DNA from: Strongylocentrotus droebachiensis
Lineage: Eukaryota; Echinodermata; Echinoidea; Camarodonta; Strongylocentrotidae
NCBI GenBank assembly: GCA_035222895.1
Contig: JAVYIG010000115.1
Location: forward strand, 248,001 to 312,000
Direction of reading: 5' to 3'
DNA length: 64,000 bases
Both the position numbers and the translations under genes were made by a program. The notes under the pieces are model-generated. The model made no database searches. It saw only the letters and a list, made by a program, of their open reading frames with translations, and had not been told where the DNA came from. Of this stretch, positions 16,646 through 28,000 are shown piece by piece (the stretch's first letter is position 1; each line of letters begins with the position of its first letter).

Positions 16646-16840
16646 GGCGCGATAGCTCAGTCGGTAGAGCAGTGGTCTCGTGATCCGGTGATCCGGGTTC
16701 GACTGAAACCAAGTCGATGCGCTATTAGTGCCCTTTGGTAAGGCATTAATCCTCATTACCAGGTCACTCGGAGAGGACCTAAAGCCGTCGGCTGTCTGGT
16801 TGCTTACTTACAAGCAGTCAGGTAAAATATCCACCACCAC
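16646..16840 (+). mobile_element. tRNA-derived SINE, family S1
   Basis: The head GGCGCGATAGCTCAGTCGGT carries an A box (TAGCTCAGTCGG, 16653-16664) and a B box (GGGTTCGACT, 16695-16704), the internal RNA polymerase III promoter. It is followed by a conserved body: GTGCCCTTTGGTAAGGCATT, CGGAGAGGACCTAAAGCCGT and TTACTTACAAGCAGTCAGGT. Non-coding; it would depend on a LINE for movement. The 3' end is approximate. Confidence 0.8.
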
Positions 16841-16989
16841 ATTGTCTATCCCTTTTGTACTATCCTTCTCTCTTAAAGTATCCTCTGCAATTTGTTTCTC
16901 CCTATCTCATCTATCTCATCTCGCTCCCTTTCTCATTCCTTCTATCTCTCTTTATTTTTTCGTCACACTTTCTTGCATATTTGTAAGTT

Positions 16990-17243
16990 AGTTATTTAAG
17001 GGGACCTATGATATCAAAACCTTCGCTTCTCTTAGGGGTCCCCCAAAACTCTCTCTTCAGTTTGAAACAAACAAGAACGTTTTTCTCCATTCATCATTAA
17101 TACAGGCTATAATAGTTATCGAGATGTTATATTCTTGTGACATTTATACTTGTGTTTCTAATTGTATTATGTTTTGCTCTTGTTGTGTTAAAAGTCATTT
17201 AGATGAGTGGAAATGAATAAATAAACTTGAAACTTGAAACTTT
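16990..17243 (+). mobile_element. CR1/Jockey-type LINE, 3'-UTR-only copy
   Basis: It contains a 7-bp hairpin GGGGACC (17000-17006)/GGTCCCC (17037-17043), an AATAAA signal and a short 3' repeat tail ACTTGAAACTTGAAAC. The LINE fragment ending near 20073 has the same architecture (hairpin, AATAAA, ACTTGAA repeats), so this is probably a 5'-truncated relative. Confidence 0.45.
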
Positions 17244-18110
17244 CTAAACCCCTCAATACAGTTTGAAAACTCGAGTTGGACCGAATATATAGCTCTATCA
17301 TCATGGCCTAATTATCGCTTATCACCATTAGAAAATGTTTATTCCTTTTTAGAATGATACCATATTTCTTAATAATAATAACAATTAATAGGTCTATTTA
17401 TATAGCGCAGATAATTATATGCATATCCTTTACTGCGCTTAATACAAGGTATAGGTATCATTTACATTACCCCAGCTTTAAATTGGGTGAGCTGCCATGA
17501 TAAAGTGCTAAAGCATTCAAGGAATTTCTTCCTATCGGGTACCTTAACTTCACCTGGGTGGAGAGTGGCAAAATTAGATTAATGTCTTGCCAAAGACATT
17601 GGTGTCGCGGCGGGATTCGAACCACGAACCGTGTGATCCACAGTTCGGTAAAAAGGGGTATCTCACTGAGCGGCGAATTCTTACGAACGTTGCGAATTTG
17701 GATTCGCCAATCTTTCCGATGTACATGTATGTCGGCGAAAATTAGCGATGTTTAGCGACAATAATATTAGCAACATTTGAGCGAATGTTTGCGGAAGGCA
17801 GTTGGCGACTATTAGCGACTGTAAGCAAATGTTAGCGACATGTTTTGCGAAGATAAGCAACTATTTGCCAATCCTTTGCCACTATTTGTGAACGTTTGAG
17901 ACCTTTTGCTAACTCCTGGTACTTAATGGGTCGATTTTTATAAAGGAACCATTATGGTAACGTGGTCGCTAGCATTGGCGAAACAAAGAGAACTGGCGAT
18001 AACAAAGAGCGACACCGTCTTACAACCGTTTGCAAAGGCTTACGACTGTTTTGCAGACGCTTACGACTGCTTTGCAAACGCCTGCTATTTGCGGAAAAAT
18101 AGATTCGCAA

Positions 18111-19729
18111 AGAGGAATTCCTCTTCTTTTAATTAAAAGTTATTTATCAAACCGAAAGCAATATGTTAGCTTGGGTAATTGTTACTCTAATCACAGCACT
18201 ATTTTAACTGGTGTGCCGCAAGGTTCTAATCTTGGCCCGCTCTTGTTTTTACTGTATATCAATGACTTGCCATCTGTAAGCAATATTTTATCTTCTATTT
18301 TATTTGCTGATGACACCACTCTGTTTTTATCTGGTAAGGATCCTGTAGAAATGAATATTCTATTGAATTCTGAAATTGTTAAAATACACAAGTGGTTCCT
18401 TGCCAATAAATTGTTGATTAATTTTGAAAAAACAAACTATGTAATTTTTAAAACAAGAAATAAATATGTAAATGAAGCTGCTATCAAGATTTGTATAAAT
18501 AGTAAAGAAATTAAGCAAGTACACCAAGTTACTTTCTTAGGCGTCATTATTGATGAAAACTTAACGTGGAAGGACCACATTTATTATATTTCTAACAAGC
18601 TGTCAAAGGTCATTGGTGTTTTAAATAGACTCAAAGATATTTTACCATTACGCATACTTGTACAATTGTATAACTCTATGATTTTGCCTTATTTTAATTA
18701 TTGTATTATTGTATGGGGCAATTGCGCTTCGTATCTGCTTCAAAAGCTATTTTTATTACAAAAAAGAGCCGTCAGGGTAATAACAAACTCATATTATAGA
18801 GCACATACAGGTACATTGTTTTTTAAGTTGAAGTTTTTAAAACTTTATGATCTATATCAGGCCTTCTCAACTAGTTTATTAGAAGTGCCAAAACAAAAAT
18901 GTATTGAGGTTGAAGTGCCAACCTGTATGTTTGGTGACTGTGTTGCGAGGGAGCGTAGCGATCGAGCCGATACCGGGTGCCGGGTGCAGGGGGCGAAGCT
19001 CCCGGAAGCTACTGGATTTTAGGTTTTTCTTTAAGGCCCAGATGTGGCATTTTTAACACCTTTTGGTTCCATAAAACATCAATCATAATTTCATATTGAT
19101 GTGAAATAATTAGTACAATCCCTGGCTACAATCTACACTGGAAGTTAATTTATATGTAGTTATTTTGGTGCAATGAACACGGAAAATGTCAAAATCAAGT
19201 AAAAATCAAACGAACAAAATGGCTCGCTTACTTTTTGGGCTCAACTTCGACTGCGACATTTTGATTTTGCTGAGTTTTTTAATGTTAAAATATAATTTGT
19301 TAATATTTTCTTTCTTTAATTTTAATTTTTTATTTATTTTTTATTTATTTTTTGGAACAGCCGCGCGCCACTCCGACTGACCGCAAGCGCCACAAGTGGC
19401 GCGCGCGCCGCCAGTTGAGAAGGCCTGATCTATATGATATAAGTATTGGTGCTTTTATGTTCTCTTACATGTACAATATATCTACTTTACCTGATTGTTT
19501 TAATAATTATTTTATTTTTAATAGAGATATAAATCAATATAGTACTAGAAATTCACACAAACTTTATGTTCCTTCATTTCGCTATAATTTGTCAAGAACA
19601 GTAATAAAATATAAAGGATCCATTATTTGGAATAACTTACCAGATTCTCTCAAAGCATGCCCAACATTGTCTAGTTTTAAGCGTAATTTTAAACACAAAC
19701 AAATATCAAGTTACAATATACTTTTTTAG
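18111..19729 (+). pseudogene. 5'-truncated LINE reverse transcriptase, interrupted by a hAT-type MITE
   Basis: The coding fragment runs 18111-18857 and 19436-19729 (about 346 residues). It begins inside the RT at RGIPLLLIKSYLSNRKQYV, passes GVPQGSNLGPLLFLLYINDL and the catalytic box LFADDTTLF, then FLGVIIDENLTW and YCIIVWGN, and ends with the usual C-terminal domain (YSTRNSHKLYVP ... GSIIWNNLPDSLK). The 5' half, with endonuclease and first catalytic Asp, is absent. The 570-bp insertion lies between DLY and DIS; skipping it and one TSD copy leaves the frame intact. The copy has no other stops, so it is young. CR1/Jockey group. Confidence 0.9.
18858..19427. mobile_element. hAT-type MITE with perfect TIR and 8-bp TSD
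   Basis: 570 bp, starting CAGGCCTTCTCAACT and ending AGTTGAGAAGGCCTG (15-bp perfect TIR). ATCTATAT is duplicated at 18850-18857 and 19428-19435. CA...TG ends with 8-bp duplications are hAT hallmarks. The interior is GC-rich near the ends and AT-rich in the centre (about 19260-19355); no transposase. Confidence 0.92.
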
Positions 19730-20073
19730 CTTTTATTAATTCTGCCTGTCCTTGTATGTGTGTATATATGTCTTAGTTAATGTAATGTCTATATTGTCAA
19801 TATTTTGCATTGAATTACTTTGAAGATTTTACTTTTGGGGTTGTAGAAAAAGGGGACCAGCCTCGATAGGTCAATGGCCTTTTCTGGTCCCTCACATCCC
19901 TACTCCACCCATTAATCATTTTTAGTGTTACTGTTGTTGTTTTATTTTGTCGTTTTATTTGTTCTTATTATATTCTATATATATTGCATTTTGTATAATT
20001 GTATTTTGAATGTTATAATGCTGTAAGTTTTTATTGGATGTGAAATAAACTGAACTTGAAAACTGAACTTGAA
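19730..20073 (+). mobile_element. 3' UTR of the interrupted LINE fragment
   Basis: It carries hairpin GGGACCAG (19853-19860)/CTGGTCCC (19884-19891), an AATAAA signal, and two ACTGAACTTGAA units as a 3' repeat tail instead of poly(A). This is the normal LINE terminus, so only the 5' side is truncated. Confidence 0.7.
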
Positions 20074-20221
20074 CAAAGAAAAATTGTTTGCGAAAATGAA
20101 AACTGTTTGCTAACTTTTTTGCAACCTTTTGTAACCTTTTACGAACCCTGGCGAAACCCGAAATTCGCTATGTTCGCAAGCATCCGCCGCTCAGTTCCGC
20201 ATCCGCTAGACCATGACACCT

Positions 20222-20916
20222 CTATGTTATGATTTTGCAGTCACGGAGTGAGCAGTATACATCAGAATAAGGGGCAGGGTGAAAAGTGATAAGCTGCAAA
20301 ATGAACCGGTAAGCACTGGTATTGTCTTGCAGAGCACTCCTCTTTCTTTGACATAAGAGAGTGTGATTTTTGTAAATGCCCAACTGGTTATCGATGAATG
20401 CCAAATTATAAATAATCTGAAATAGGAATCCATGCACCAAATTTACATATTTTATCACGCAAGATTTGCTACTGTTTGGTCCTCCACTTCATAAAGCACC
20501 ATGCCTAGGTTAACAGCAGTGAAAAGGCCCGGGCAATAGGGCCATTTAAACGCATAGTCGAACTTAAGACTAAGAGCAGTGCAATTTCCAACTTTTTACT
20601 TTTGACCTTGCTCCTTTTTTAAAATCTACCGCTCATTCCATGATTGAAACTTATAACAAATTGGGTATCATTTAAAAAAGGAATAAACACAATTTCTAAT
20701 GGTACTACACATATTGATAAAGATCATTATTTTTGTCTTATTAGGCCATGTCAAGAGAGATATACTTGATCATACTGGAGTTTCCAAACTTTTTTGGAGG
20801 GGTTTATAATCAACGTTTACCTTATATAGTAAACTTTCAAAGCCTGTCCAATTTTGCTCAACATCAAGGAAGGAGATTGCATTATGCCATATTATAGATT
20901 ATAATGCCTGTGATTA
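20222..20916. other. Non-coding interval
   Basis: AT-rich, with no exon or known repeat recognised. Confidence 0.4.
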
Positions 20917-20924
20917 GGCAGTTC

Positions 20925-21064
20925 CAGGCGCGTATTCGGGGGGGGGGGGGGGGGTTGGGGGTTAAACTTATTCAGCGGTTGGCTGAGTCGTTGCGAAATT
21001 TTCGGCCCGATTTAAAAATGTTAAACCCCCCCCCCCCCTTGAAAAAATCCTGCGTACGCCCTTG
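20925..21064. mobile_element. CGTACGC-type MITE (hAT-like), copy 1
   Basis: A 140-bp element starting CAGGCGCGTA then a long G run, and ending poly-C then AAAAATCCTGCGTACGCCC plus TTG. GGCAGTTC is duplicated at 20917-20924 and 21065-21072. CA...TG ends with an 8-bp duplication fit hAT. The second copy is at 46774-46944. Confidence 0.85.
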
Positions 21065-21072
21065 GGCAGTTC

Positions 21073-21765
21073 AATATGTGCTCAATACAGTTTTCAACTT
21101 TCAAATCTCTATTGTTGCCACGGAAGGAAAAAGCTTCTTCAATATTCAGAATTCAAATGTCTAAACACAAGCTTTGTTATGATATTTTAGTACAATACGT
21201 TTTTGTAGCATGGTTAAATTTGACTGGTAATTCAATGTTCGTAATTAATAAGTTGATTCGGATAGGAATAGCTAGATTATTCTGCCCTGGTTACGCCATC
21301 CCCTTGGCCAGAGAGAAAGACTTGCATTAATTGTATTCATCCAAGGACAGTGTAATAGTGAATGTACAAAGGATACATTATGTTACCAACAATGATTTCA
21401 GGCCAGGGGAATATTAAAGAAAGATAAAAATACAAAGGGCAGAATCTTGGAAATCTTGCAAATGATAAAACGACAACAGCGCTTCGCCAGAATATTTACA
21501 GACAGAATAGAAAATTGTCAAAATATATTCAAATTTATACATGTTTACTTAGTGATGAGCTATTACACGTGTTATCTCACTAGTAAGATAGAATTCAAAC
21601 ATTAGAAGTCGCTAGGTAGGACAAACATAATGGCTTGCCATACCTAACAACACATCAGTTATGCAATTTAAATTCTGACTTATGAAAAACATTGATTCAT
21701 GATAACAGAAGAACGAAATAAATCGTAAAGAGCTTTGCATGGTGTTATAGAGACAAAGATCTGAA
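21073..21765. other. Non-coding interval
   Basis: No feature recognised apart from a short block (GCTAGGTAGGAC near 21611) that recurs in MITE-related sequence near 12608. Confidence 0.4.
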
Positions 21766-22003
21766 TAGCCCATTTTGTAATGTAATCAAATTTAATTCAC
21801 AAATCTTTGTTAAGTGCCTCTTACAAATTATTTCGTTCACCTGATACGAATAATGTTTGTCCTATCTACCAACAACCAATGTATGCAATTTGCATTATGA
21901 CTATTGAAATATATTTATGCGTAACAGGTGAATTAATAATTCGTAATGAGGCACTTAACAAAGACTTTTGCATTAAATTTGATTACATTACGAAAATGGC
22001 CTA
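21766..22003. mobile_element. TA-type MITE, copy 2, complete
   Basis: A 238-bp element between TA dinucleotides (21766-21767 and 22002-22003). Left GCCCATTTTGTAATGTAATC is mirrored by GATTACATTACGAAAATGGC at the right. Inner arms AAGTGCCTCTTACAAATTAT and ATAATTCGTAATGAGGCACT extend the palindrome, so most of the element folds back. Confidence 0.8.
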
Positions 22004-22117
22004 TTGGAGTGAGTTTCTAATTTTGATCACAAACATGAGCAAACTCGATGCTATATTATAAACAAATGTTATTTTCATGTTGACTAAAACGTAAGGAAAT
22101 CCTTGCAATCACTTACG

Positions 22118-22121
<4 letters not shown>

Positions 22122-22157
<36 letters not shown>

Positions 22158-22158
22158 C
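22122..22158. repeat. Poly-T run of about 36 bases
   Basis: A near-pure T tract, possibly the poly(A) remnant of a minus-strand retro-insertion; no body is recognisable next to it. Confidence 0.7.
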
Positions 22159-22239
22159 ATTCTCTGTCAAAAGAAAAATGGAAAGAGGAAGCGCTGTTAA
22201 GAATGGAAACGTACCATTTAACTTAAATTTTGTTATTTC

Positions 22240-25096
22240 GATTTTATTATCGTACATTACATCTAGTCGAATATTTAACATTATCTAGTTAATACATACA
22301 CAAAAATGCTTGAATAAGCATTATGGCGATGTAAATGCCATATTTGGTATGCATTCTTAAATTGTGTTTTAGGCCATTGTTACTTTCGTGCCTCCGACCT
22401 AGTGCCCGGTTAAGTTGATTATGTAATGCGGGGAAATTTTTTGGTGTAGCATTGAAAACTTTGCAAATGAGACTGCCCAAAGCAAATCGGTAGTGACTGT
22501 TTCATTGTAGTTTAATTATTATACATTACATACACTCGACTTTTTAACATTTTTTGGCCTGCATGGCTGATTTTGTTTTTGCCAATACATACACAAAAAT
22601 GCTTGAATAAGCATTATGGAGATGTAAATGCCCTTTTTGGTGTGCATTCTTAAATTGTGCTTTTGACCATTGTTACTTTCGTGCTCAGACCTAGTGCCCG
22701 GTTGAGTTGATTACGTAATGTGGGGTATTTTCTGGTGTAGCATTGAAAACAATGCAAATGAGACTGCCCAAAACAAATCGGTAGTGACTGTTTCGTTGTA
22801 GTTTAATTATTATACATTACATACACTCGACTTTTTAACATTTTCTTGGCCTGCATGGCTGGTTTTGTTTTGTCAATACATACACAAAAATGCTTGAATA
22901 AGCATTATGGCGATGTAAATGCCCTATTTGGTATGCATTCTTAAATTGTGTTTTAGGCCATTGTTATTTTCGTGCCTCCGACCTAGTGCCTGGTTAAGTT
23001 GATTATGTAATGCGGGGAAATTTTTTGGTGTATATAGCATTGAAAACTTTGCAAATGAGACTGCCCAAAGCAAATCGGTAGTGACTGTTTCATTGTAGTT
23101 TAATTATTATACATTACATACACTCGACTTTTTAACATTTTCTTGGCCTGCATGGCTGGTTTTGTTTTGTCAATACATACACAAAAATGCTTGAATAAGC
23201 ATTATGGCGATGTAAATGCCCTATTTGGTATGCATTCTTAAATTGTGTTTTAGGCCATTGTTACTTTCGTGCCTCCGACCTAGTGCCCGGTTAAGTTGAT
23301 TATGTAATGCGGGGAAATTTTTTGGTGTAGCATTGAAAACTTTGCAAATGAGACTGCCCAAAGCAAATCAGTAGTGACTGTTTCATTGTAGTTTAATTAT
23401 TATACATTACATACACTTGACTTTTTAACATTTTTTGGCCTGCATGGCTGATTTTGTTTTTGCCAATACATACACAAAAATGCTTGAATAAGCATTATGG
23501 AGATGTAAATGCCCTTTTTGGTGTGCATTCTTAAATTGTGCTTTTGACCATTGTTACTTTCGTGCCTCCGACCTAGTGCCCGGTTGAGTTGATTACGTAA
23601 TGTGGGGTATTTTTTGGTGTAGCATTGAAAACAATGCAAATGAGACTGCTCAAAACAAATCGGTAGTGACTGTTTCGTTATAGTTTAATTAATTATTATA
23701 CATTACATACACTCGACTTGTTAACATTTTCTTGGCCTGCATGGCTGGTTTTGTTTTGTCAATACATATACAAAAATGCTTGAATAAGCATTATGGCGAT
23801 GTAAATGCCCTATTTGGTATGCATTCTTAAATTGTGTTTTAGGCCATTGTTACTTTCGTGCCTCCGACCTAGTGCCCGGTTAAGTTGATTGTGTAATGCG
23901 GGGAAATTTTTTGGTGTAGCATTGAAAACTTTGCAAATGAGACTGCCCAAAGCAAATCGGTAGTGACTGTTTCATTGTAGTTTAATTATTATACATTACA
24001 TATACACTCGACTTTTTAACATTTTTTGGCCTGCATGGCTGATTTTGTTTTTGCCAATACATACACAAAAATGCTTGAATAAGCATTATGGGGGATGTAA
24101 ATGCCCTTTTTGGTGTGCATTCTTAAATTGTGCTTTTGACCATTGTTACTTTCGTGCCTCCGACCTAGTGCCCGGTTGAGTTGATTACGTAATGTGGGGT
24201 ATTTTTTGGTGTAGCATTGAAAACTATGCAAATGAGACTGCCCAAAACAAATCGGTAGTGACTGTTTCGTTGTAGTGTAATTATTATACATTACATACAC
24301 TCGACTTTTTAACATTTTCTTGGCCTCATGCATGGCTGGTTTTGTTTTGTCAATACATACACAAAAATGCTTGAATAAGCATTATGGCGATGTAAATGCC
24401 CTATTTGGTGTGCATTCTTAAATTGTGTTTTAGGCCATTGTTACTTTCGTGCCTCCGACCTAGTGCCCGGTTAAGTTGATTATGTAATGCGGGGTATTTT
24501 TTTTTGGTGTAGCATTGAAAATTTTGCAAATGAGACTGCCCAAAGCAAATCGGTAGTGACTGTTTTATTGTAGTTTAATTATTATACATTACATATACAC
24601 TCGACTTTTTAACATTTTTTGGCCTGCATGGCTGATTTTGTTTTTGCCAATACATACACAAAAATGCTTGAATAAGCATTATGGGGGATGTAAATGCCCT
24701 TTTTGGTGTGCATTCTTAAATTGTGCTTTTGACCATTGTTACTTTCGTGCCTCCGACCTAGTGCCCGGTTGAGTTGATTACGTAATGTGGGGTATTTTTT
24801 GGTGTAGCATTGAAAACTATGCAAATGAGACTGCCCAAAACAAATCGGTAGTGACTGTTTCGTTGTAGTGTAATTATTATACATTACATACACTCGACTT
24901 TTTAACATTTTCTTGGCCTCATGCATGGCTGGTTTTGTTTTGTCAATACATACACAAAAATGCTTGAATAAGCATTATGGCGATGTAAATGCCCTATTTG
25001 GTGTGCATTCTTAAATTGTGTTTTAGGCCATTGTTACTTTCGTGCCTCCGACCTAGTGCCCGGTTAAGTTGATTGTGTAATGCGGGGTATTTTTTT
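22240..25096. repeat. Tandem satellite, ~296-bp monomer, ~593-bp dimeric higher-order repeat
   Basis: About 9.5 monomers. The landmark ATGCTTGAATAAGCATTATG recurs near 22297, 22595, 22886, 23187, 23481, 23776, 24071, 24368, 24665 and 24964. Two monomer types are visible: type 1 (GGCGATGTAAATGCCCTATT, GTGTTTTAGGCC) and type 2 (GATGTAAATGCCCTTTTTGG, GTGCTTTTGACC), arranged 1-2-1-1-2-1-2-1-2-1. The 24.0-24.3 and 24.6-24.9 kb dimers are nearly identical over hundreds of bases. Each monomer holds a small hairpin (AATGCTT-GAAT-AAGCATT). The ~100-codon open frames on the minus strand repeat once per dimer and are by-products. Confidence 0.95.
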
Positions 25097-28000
25097 GTCT
25101 GGCGATGTTTCGTCGGTGTGGCGTGGATCGGCATGATATATGTTAATTCATTTTATTTCAACTTAACTATTGCTTATTTGTATTACTTATGCTAAAGCCA
25201 AGGTATTATCATACCCCCCTGTAAATCCCTATTCTCATGTCAATCATAATCCAGTCCTTAATGCTGAACGTTGTTTCTTTCTCACCCCCTTAGGTATAGC
25301 ACATAGGCTTACCCACCTTTCTCTGTAACTTAAAGGTAGTACGTTTCGAAAACAATTCATCACTGTAAATTTAAACGATAACAATACTAAAAAAAAAAAA
25401 AAAAATAATAAAACTTTCTTAAATTACAAATTTCTAAGTTTTTTTTTTAAATTAATGACCACGTTTGAACGCTGTCACCGGCCCCGAGTCTGTCTGATAG
25501 TCACGCACAAGTGAACATCATGTACACCCCCCTGATTTTGTTGGTTTTTGCCGACACCCATTATAAATGCACTTCCACTCTTACACGCACATGCACGCAC
25601 CAAACACATAGTATTAATTTATACTGGTCGCAATACCACATTTGTAATCTTAATGGCTTTAAATGATATTCTGAATGATCAAGTTTATACACCCCAGAGT
25701 AAATATTATACTACTAGTGAATTCAATTCAAATTTTAATTCAACGGGACCCAATAATAACCTTCACTGTTTTAGTTTATTAAACATCAATATTCGAAGCT
25801 TACAAAAGAATTTCGATAATTTTGAAGAATTTTTATCTATCCTAAACACATTTTCATTTTCTTTGATAGGACTTACCGAAACCTGGTTACACTCAACTTC
25901 TCCTCCAATATTCAACATTGAGAATTATGAATTTATTCATTCAGACCGTAAAAACGGAAAGGGGGGAGGTGTCGCTTTTTATTCTCGTAATGATGTACAA
26001 TTTAAAATAAGACATGATATTCAACTGGAAGGAATAGAAACATTATTTTTAGAAATTATTGATGATAAACATAAGAATAGAATCGTTGGGGTAATGTACA
26101 GACCACCTAACAATGTAGCCGACACATTTTTTGATGAATTAGAATCATGCCTTGAATTTATTTCTAGAGAAAATAAAGATGTATATATTATGGGAGACTT
26201 TAATATCGATATATCCTTACCTTTTACCGTTCTTGGCCAACACTTCACTAATTTATTATCTTCATTTTTTTTTAAACCTCTCATTAATAAACCAACTAGG
26301 ATTACAAACTTAACACATACTATAATTGATAATATTTTCTCAAACGTATTAGATAATAAACAGAATGGAATAATATATTATGATATTTCAGACCATTTAC
26401 CAATATTTACGATAGGTCCTAATGATAAACACCTACAAATTCCCAATAAAGAACATACAACACGACGTAAAGAAACCAAACGTAATATTGAATCCTTAAA
26501 AATAGACTTGAGTCAAGAAGATTGGTATGATATTTATTTTGAAAGAGATGTGAACAGTTCATATGAAAAATTTATAAACAAACTTCTTTGTCATTATAAT
26601 AAAAGTGTGCCCCTCTCAAGAATTAAGTCAAATAAAAAGAAAAATAAACGACCATGGATTACTCAAGGTATACTTAAATCAATATCTACCCGAATTCGTT
26701 TATATAAAATCTCACTTCGATCACCTACAAATGAAAATCAAAATAAATATAAAAAGTACCGTAATAAATTGACTTCAATTATTCGTTTATCACGCAAATT
26801 ATACTATGGTAATAAAATTGAAAATAATAAAGATAATAATCAATCATTATGGCAAACAGTTAATGACATTTTGGGGAAGAAAAAGGATACTCCAAATAAT
26901 ATTGAATTTAATGATAATGGGCATCACATAGACCAAAATGATGTTGCTGAGGCATTCAATAAATACTTTACTAATATTGGACCGGATTTAGCTTCCAAAA
27001 TAATCAATGAAAAGAATGATTTTTTGAAATACTTAAATAATAACGTTAATCAATCCTTATTTTTTAATCCAACAAATATTCAAGAGATTTTAGAAATTGT
27101 TCGTTCATTAAAAAGCAGTAAATCTAGTGGCTACGATGAGCTAAGTGTATCTTTATTAAAACAAATAATTCACTTCATAGCTTCCCCGTTATCACATATC
27201 TTTAATTTATCTCTTTCCCAAGGGGTTTTTCCCGACCCACTAAAAGTTGCAAAAATAATTCCGATATATAAAAAGGATGATCACTCTAAAGTTTCAAACT
27301 ACCGACCAATTTCTTTACTACCAAGCATTTCAAAGATATTAGAGAAAATAGTATATAAACGATTATATTCTTTCTTAGATATCAATAACTTTTTAATTCC
27401 TAATCAATATGGATTTAGAAAGAACCACTCTACTGATTATGCTATTCTACAATTATGTGACAAAATAACTGATTCCCTTTCTAAAAAAGAACACACTGTA
27501 GGTGTTTTTATGGACTTATCGAAAGCATTCGATACCATGGACCATCGTATATTAATACATAAATTAAAAGCATATGGAGTTAGAGGGATTGTACTTTCTT
27601 GGTTTGAAGACTATTTGCGTAATAGACATCAATATGTTATGTTTAAATCTACAACATCTAATATTTCCACCATAGAATGCGGAGTACCACAAGGCTCCAT
27701 ATTAGGTCCCCTACTGTTTTTAGTATATATGAATGATATTGTTAATGCATCACCACTCCTAACATATGTTCTGTTCGCAGACGATACCAACGTATTTTAT
27801 TCGCATAAAGACTTAAACATTCTCATTACAACCCTCAATTTAGAACTAAATAAATTATCATCTTGGTTCAAATCCAATAAACTCTCTTTAAATATTAATA
27901 AGACTAATTGTATTTATTTCAAAAACATACACTCTAAACATGTACTTCATTATGATATTTTTATAGATAACATGCCCATAATTCAAAAAGAAGTTACAAA

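Larger units (their letters stand above)
17647..20195. mobile_element. TIR element built of GCGA motifs, inserted in the SINE and itself invaded
   Basis: The left end has CACTGAGCGGCGAATTCTTA (from 17664) then CGAACGTTGCGAATTT. The right end, reverse-complemented, reads ACTGAGCGGCGGATGCTTGC then GAACATAGCGAATTT. The interior (17690-18108 and 20075-20190) is a dense scatter of TTAGCGAC, TTTGCGAA and TTACGACTG words, including two 21-bp tandem units near 18045-18085. No transposase. A LINE fragment sits in its centre. The superfamily is unassigned. Confidence 0.6.
17369..20221 (-). mobile_element. tRNA-derived SINE, family S2, split by a 2.5-kb insertion
   Basis: The minus strand reads a tRNA-like head AGGTGTCATGGTCTAGCGG from 20221 down to 20192, is interrupted, and resumes at 17646 with GGTTCGTGGTTCGAATCCCG and GCCGCGACACC. 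The body then runs to AGCGCTAT-type tail sequence and an (ATT)n end near 17369. The two halves form one tRNA-like fold: GGTGTC pairs with GACACC. CAGTTC is present at both break points (17641-17646 and 20192-20197). Confidence 0.75.

Noticed and set aside
18858-19022. C-terminal extension of the LINE RT frame into VPTCMFGDCVARERSDRADT
   Set aside because: This part lies inside the inserted hAT-type MITE; the true RT continues at 19436.
24016-24926. Two identical 105-codon minus-strand frames in the satellite
   Set aside because: They recur with the 593-bp period and change with every indel of the satellite; no protein signature.
22240-25096. CRISPR-like array
   Set aside because: Repeats are contiguous 296-bp monomers without spacers, in animal DNA.
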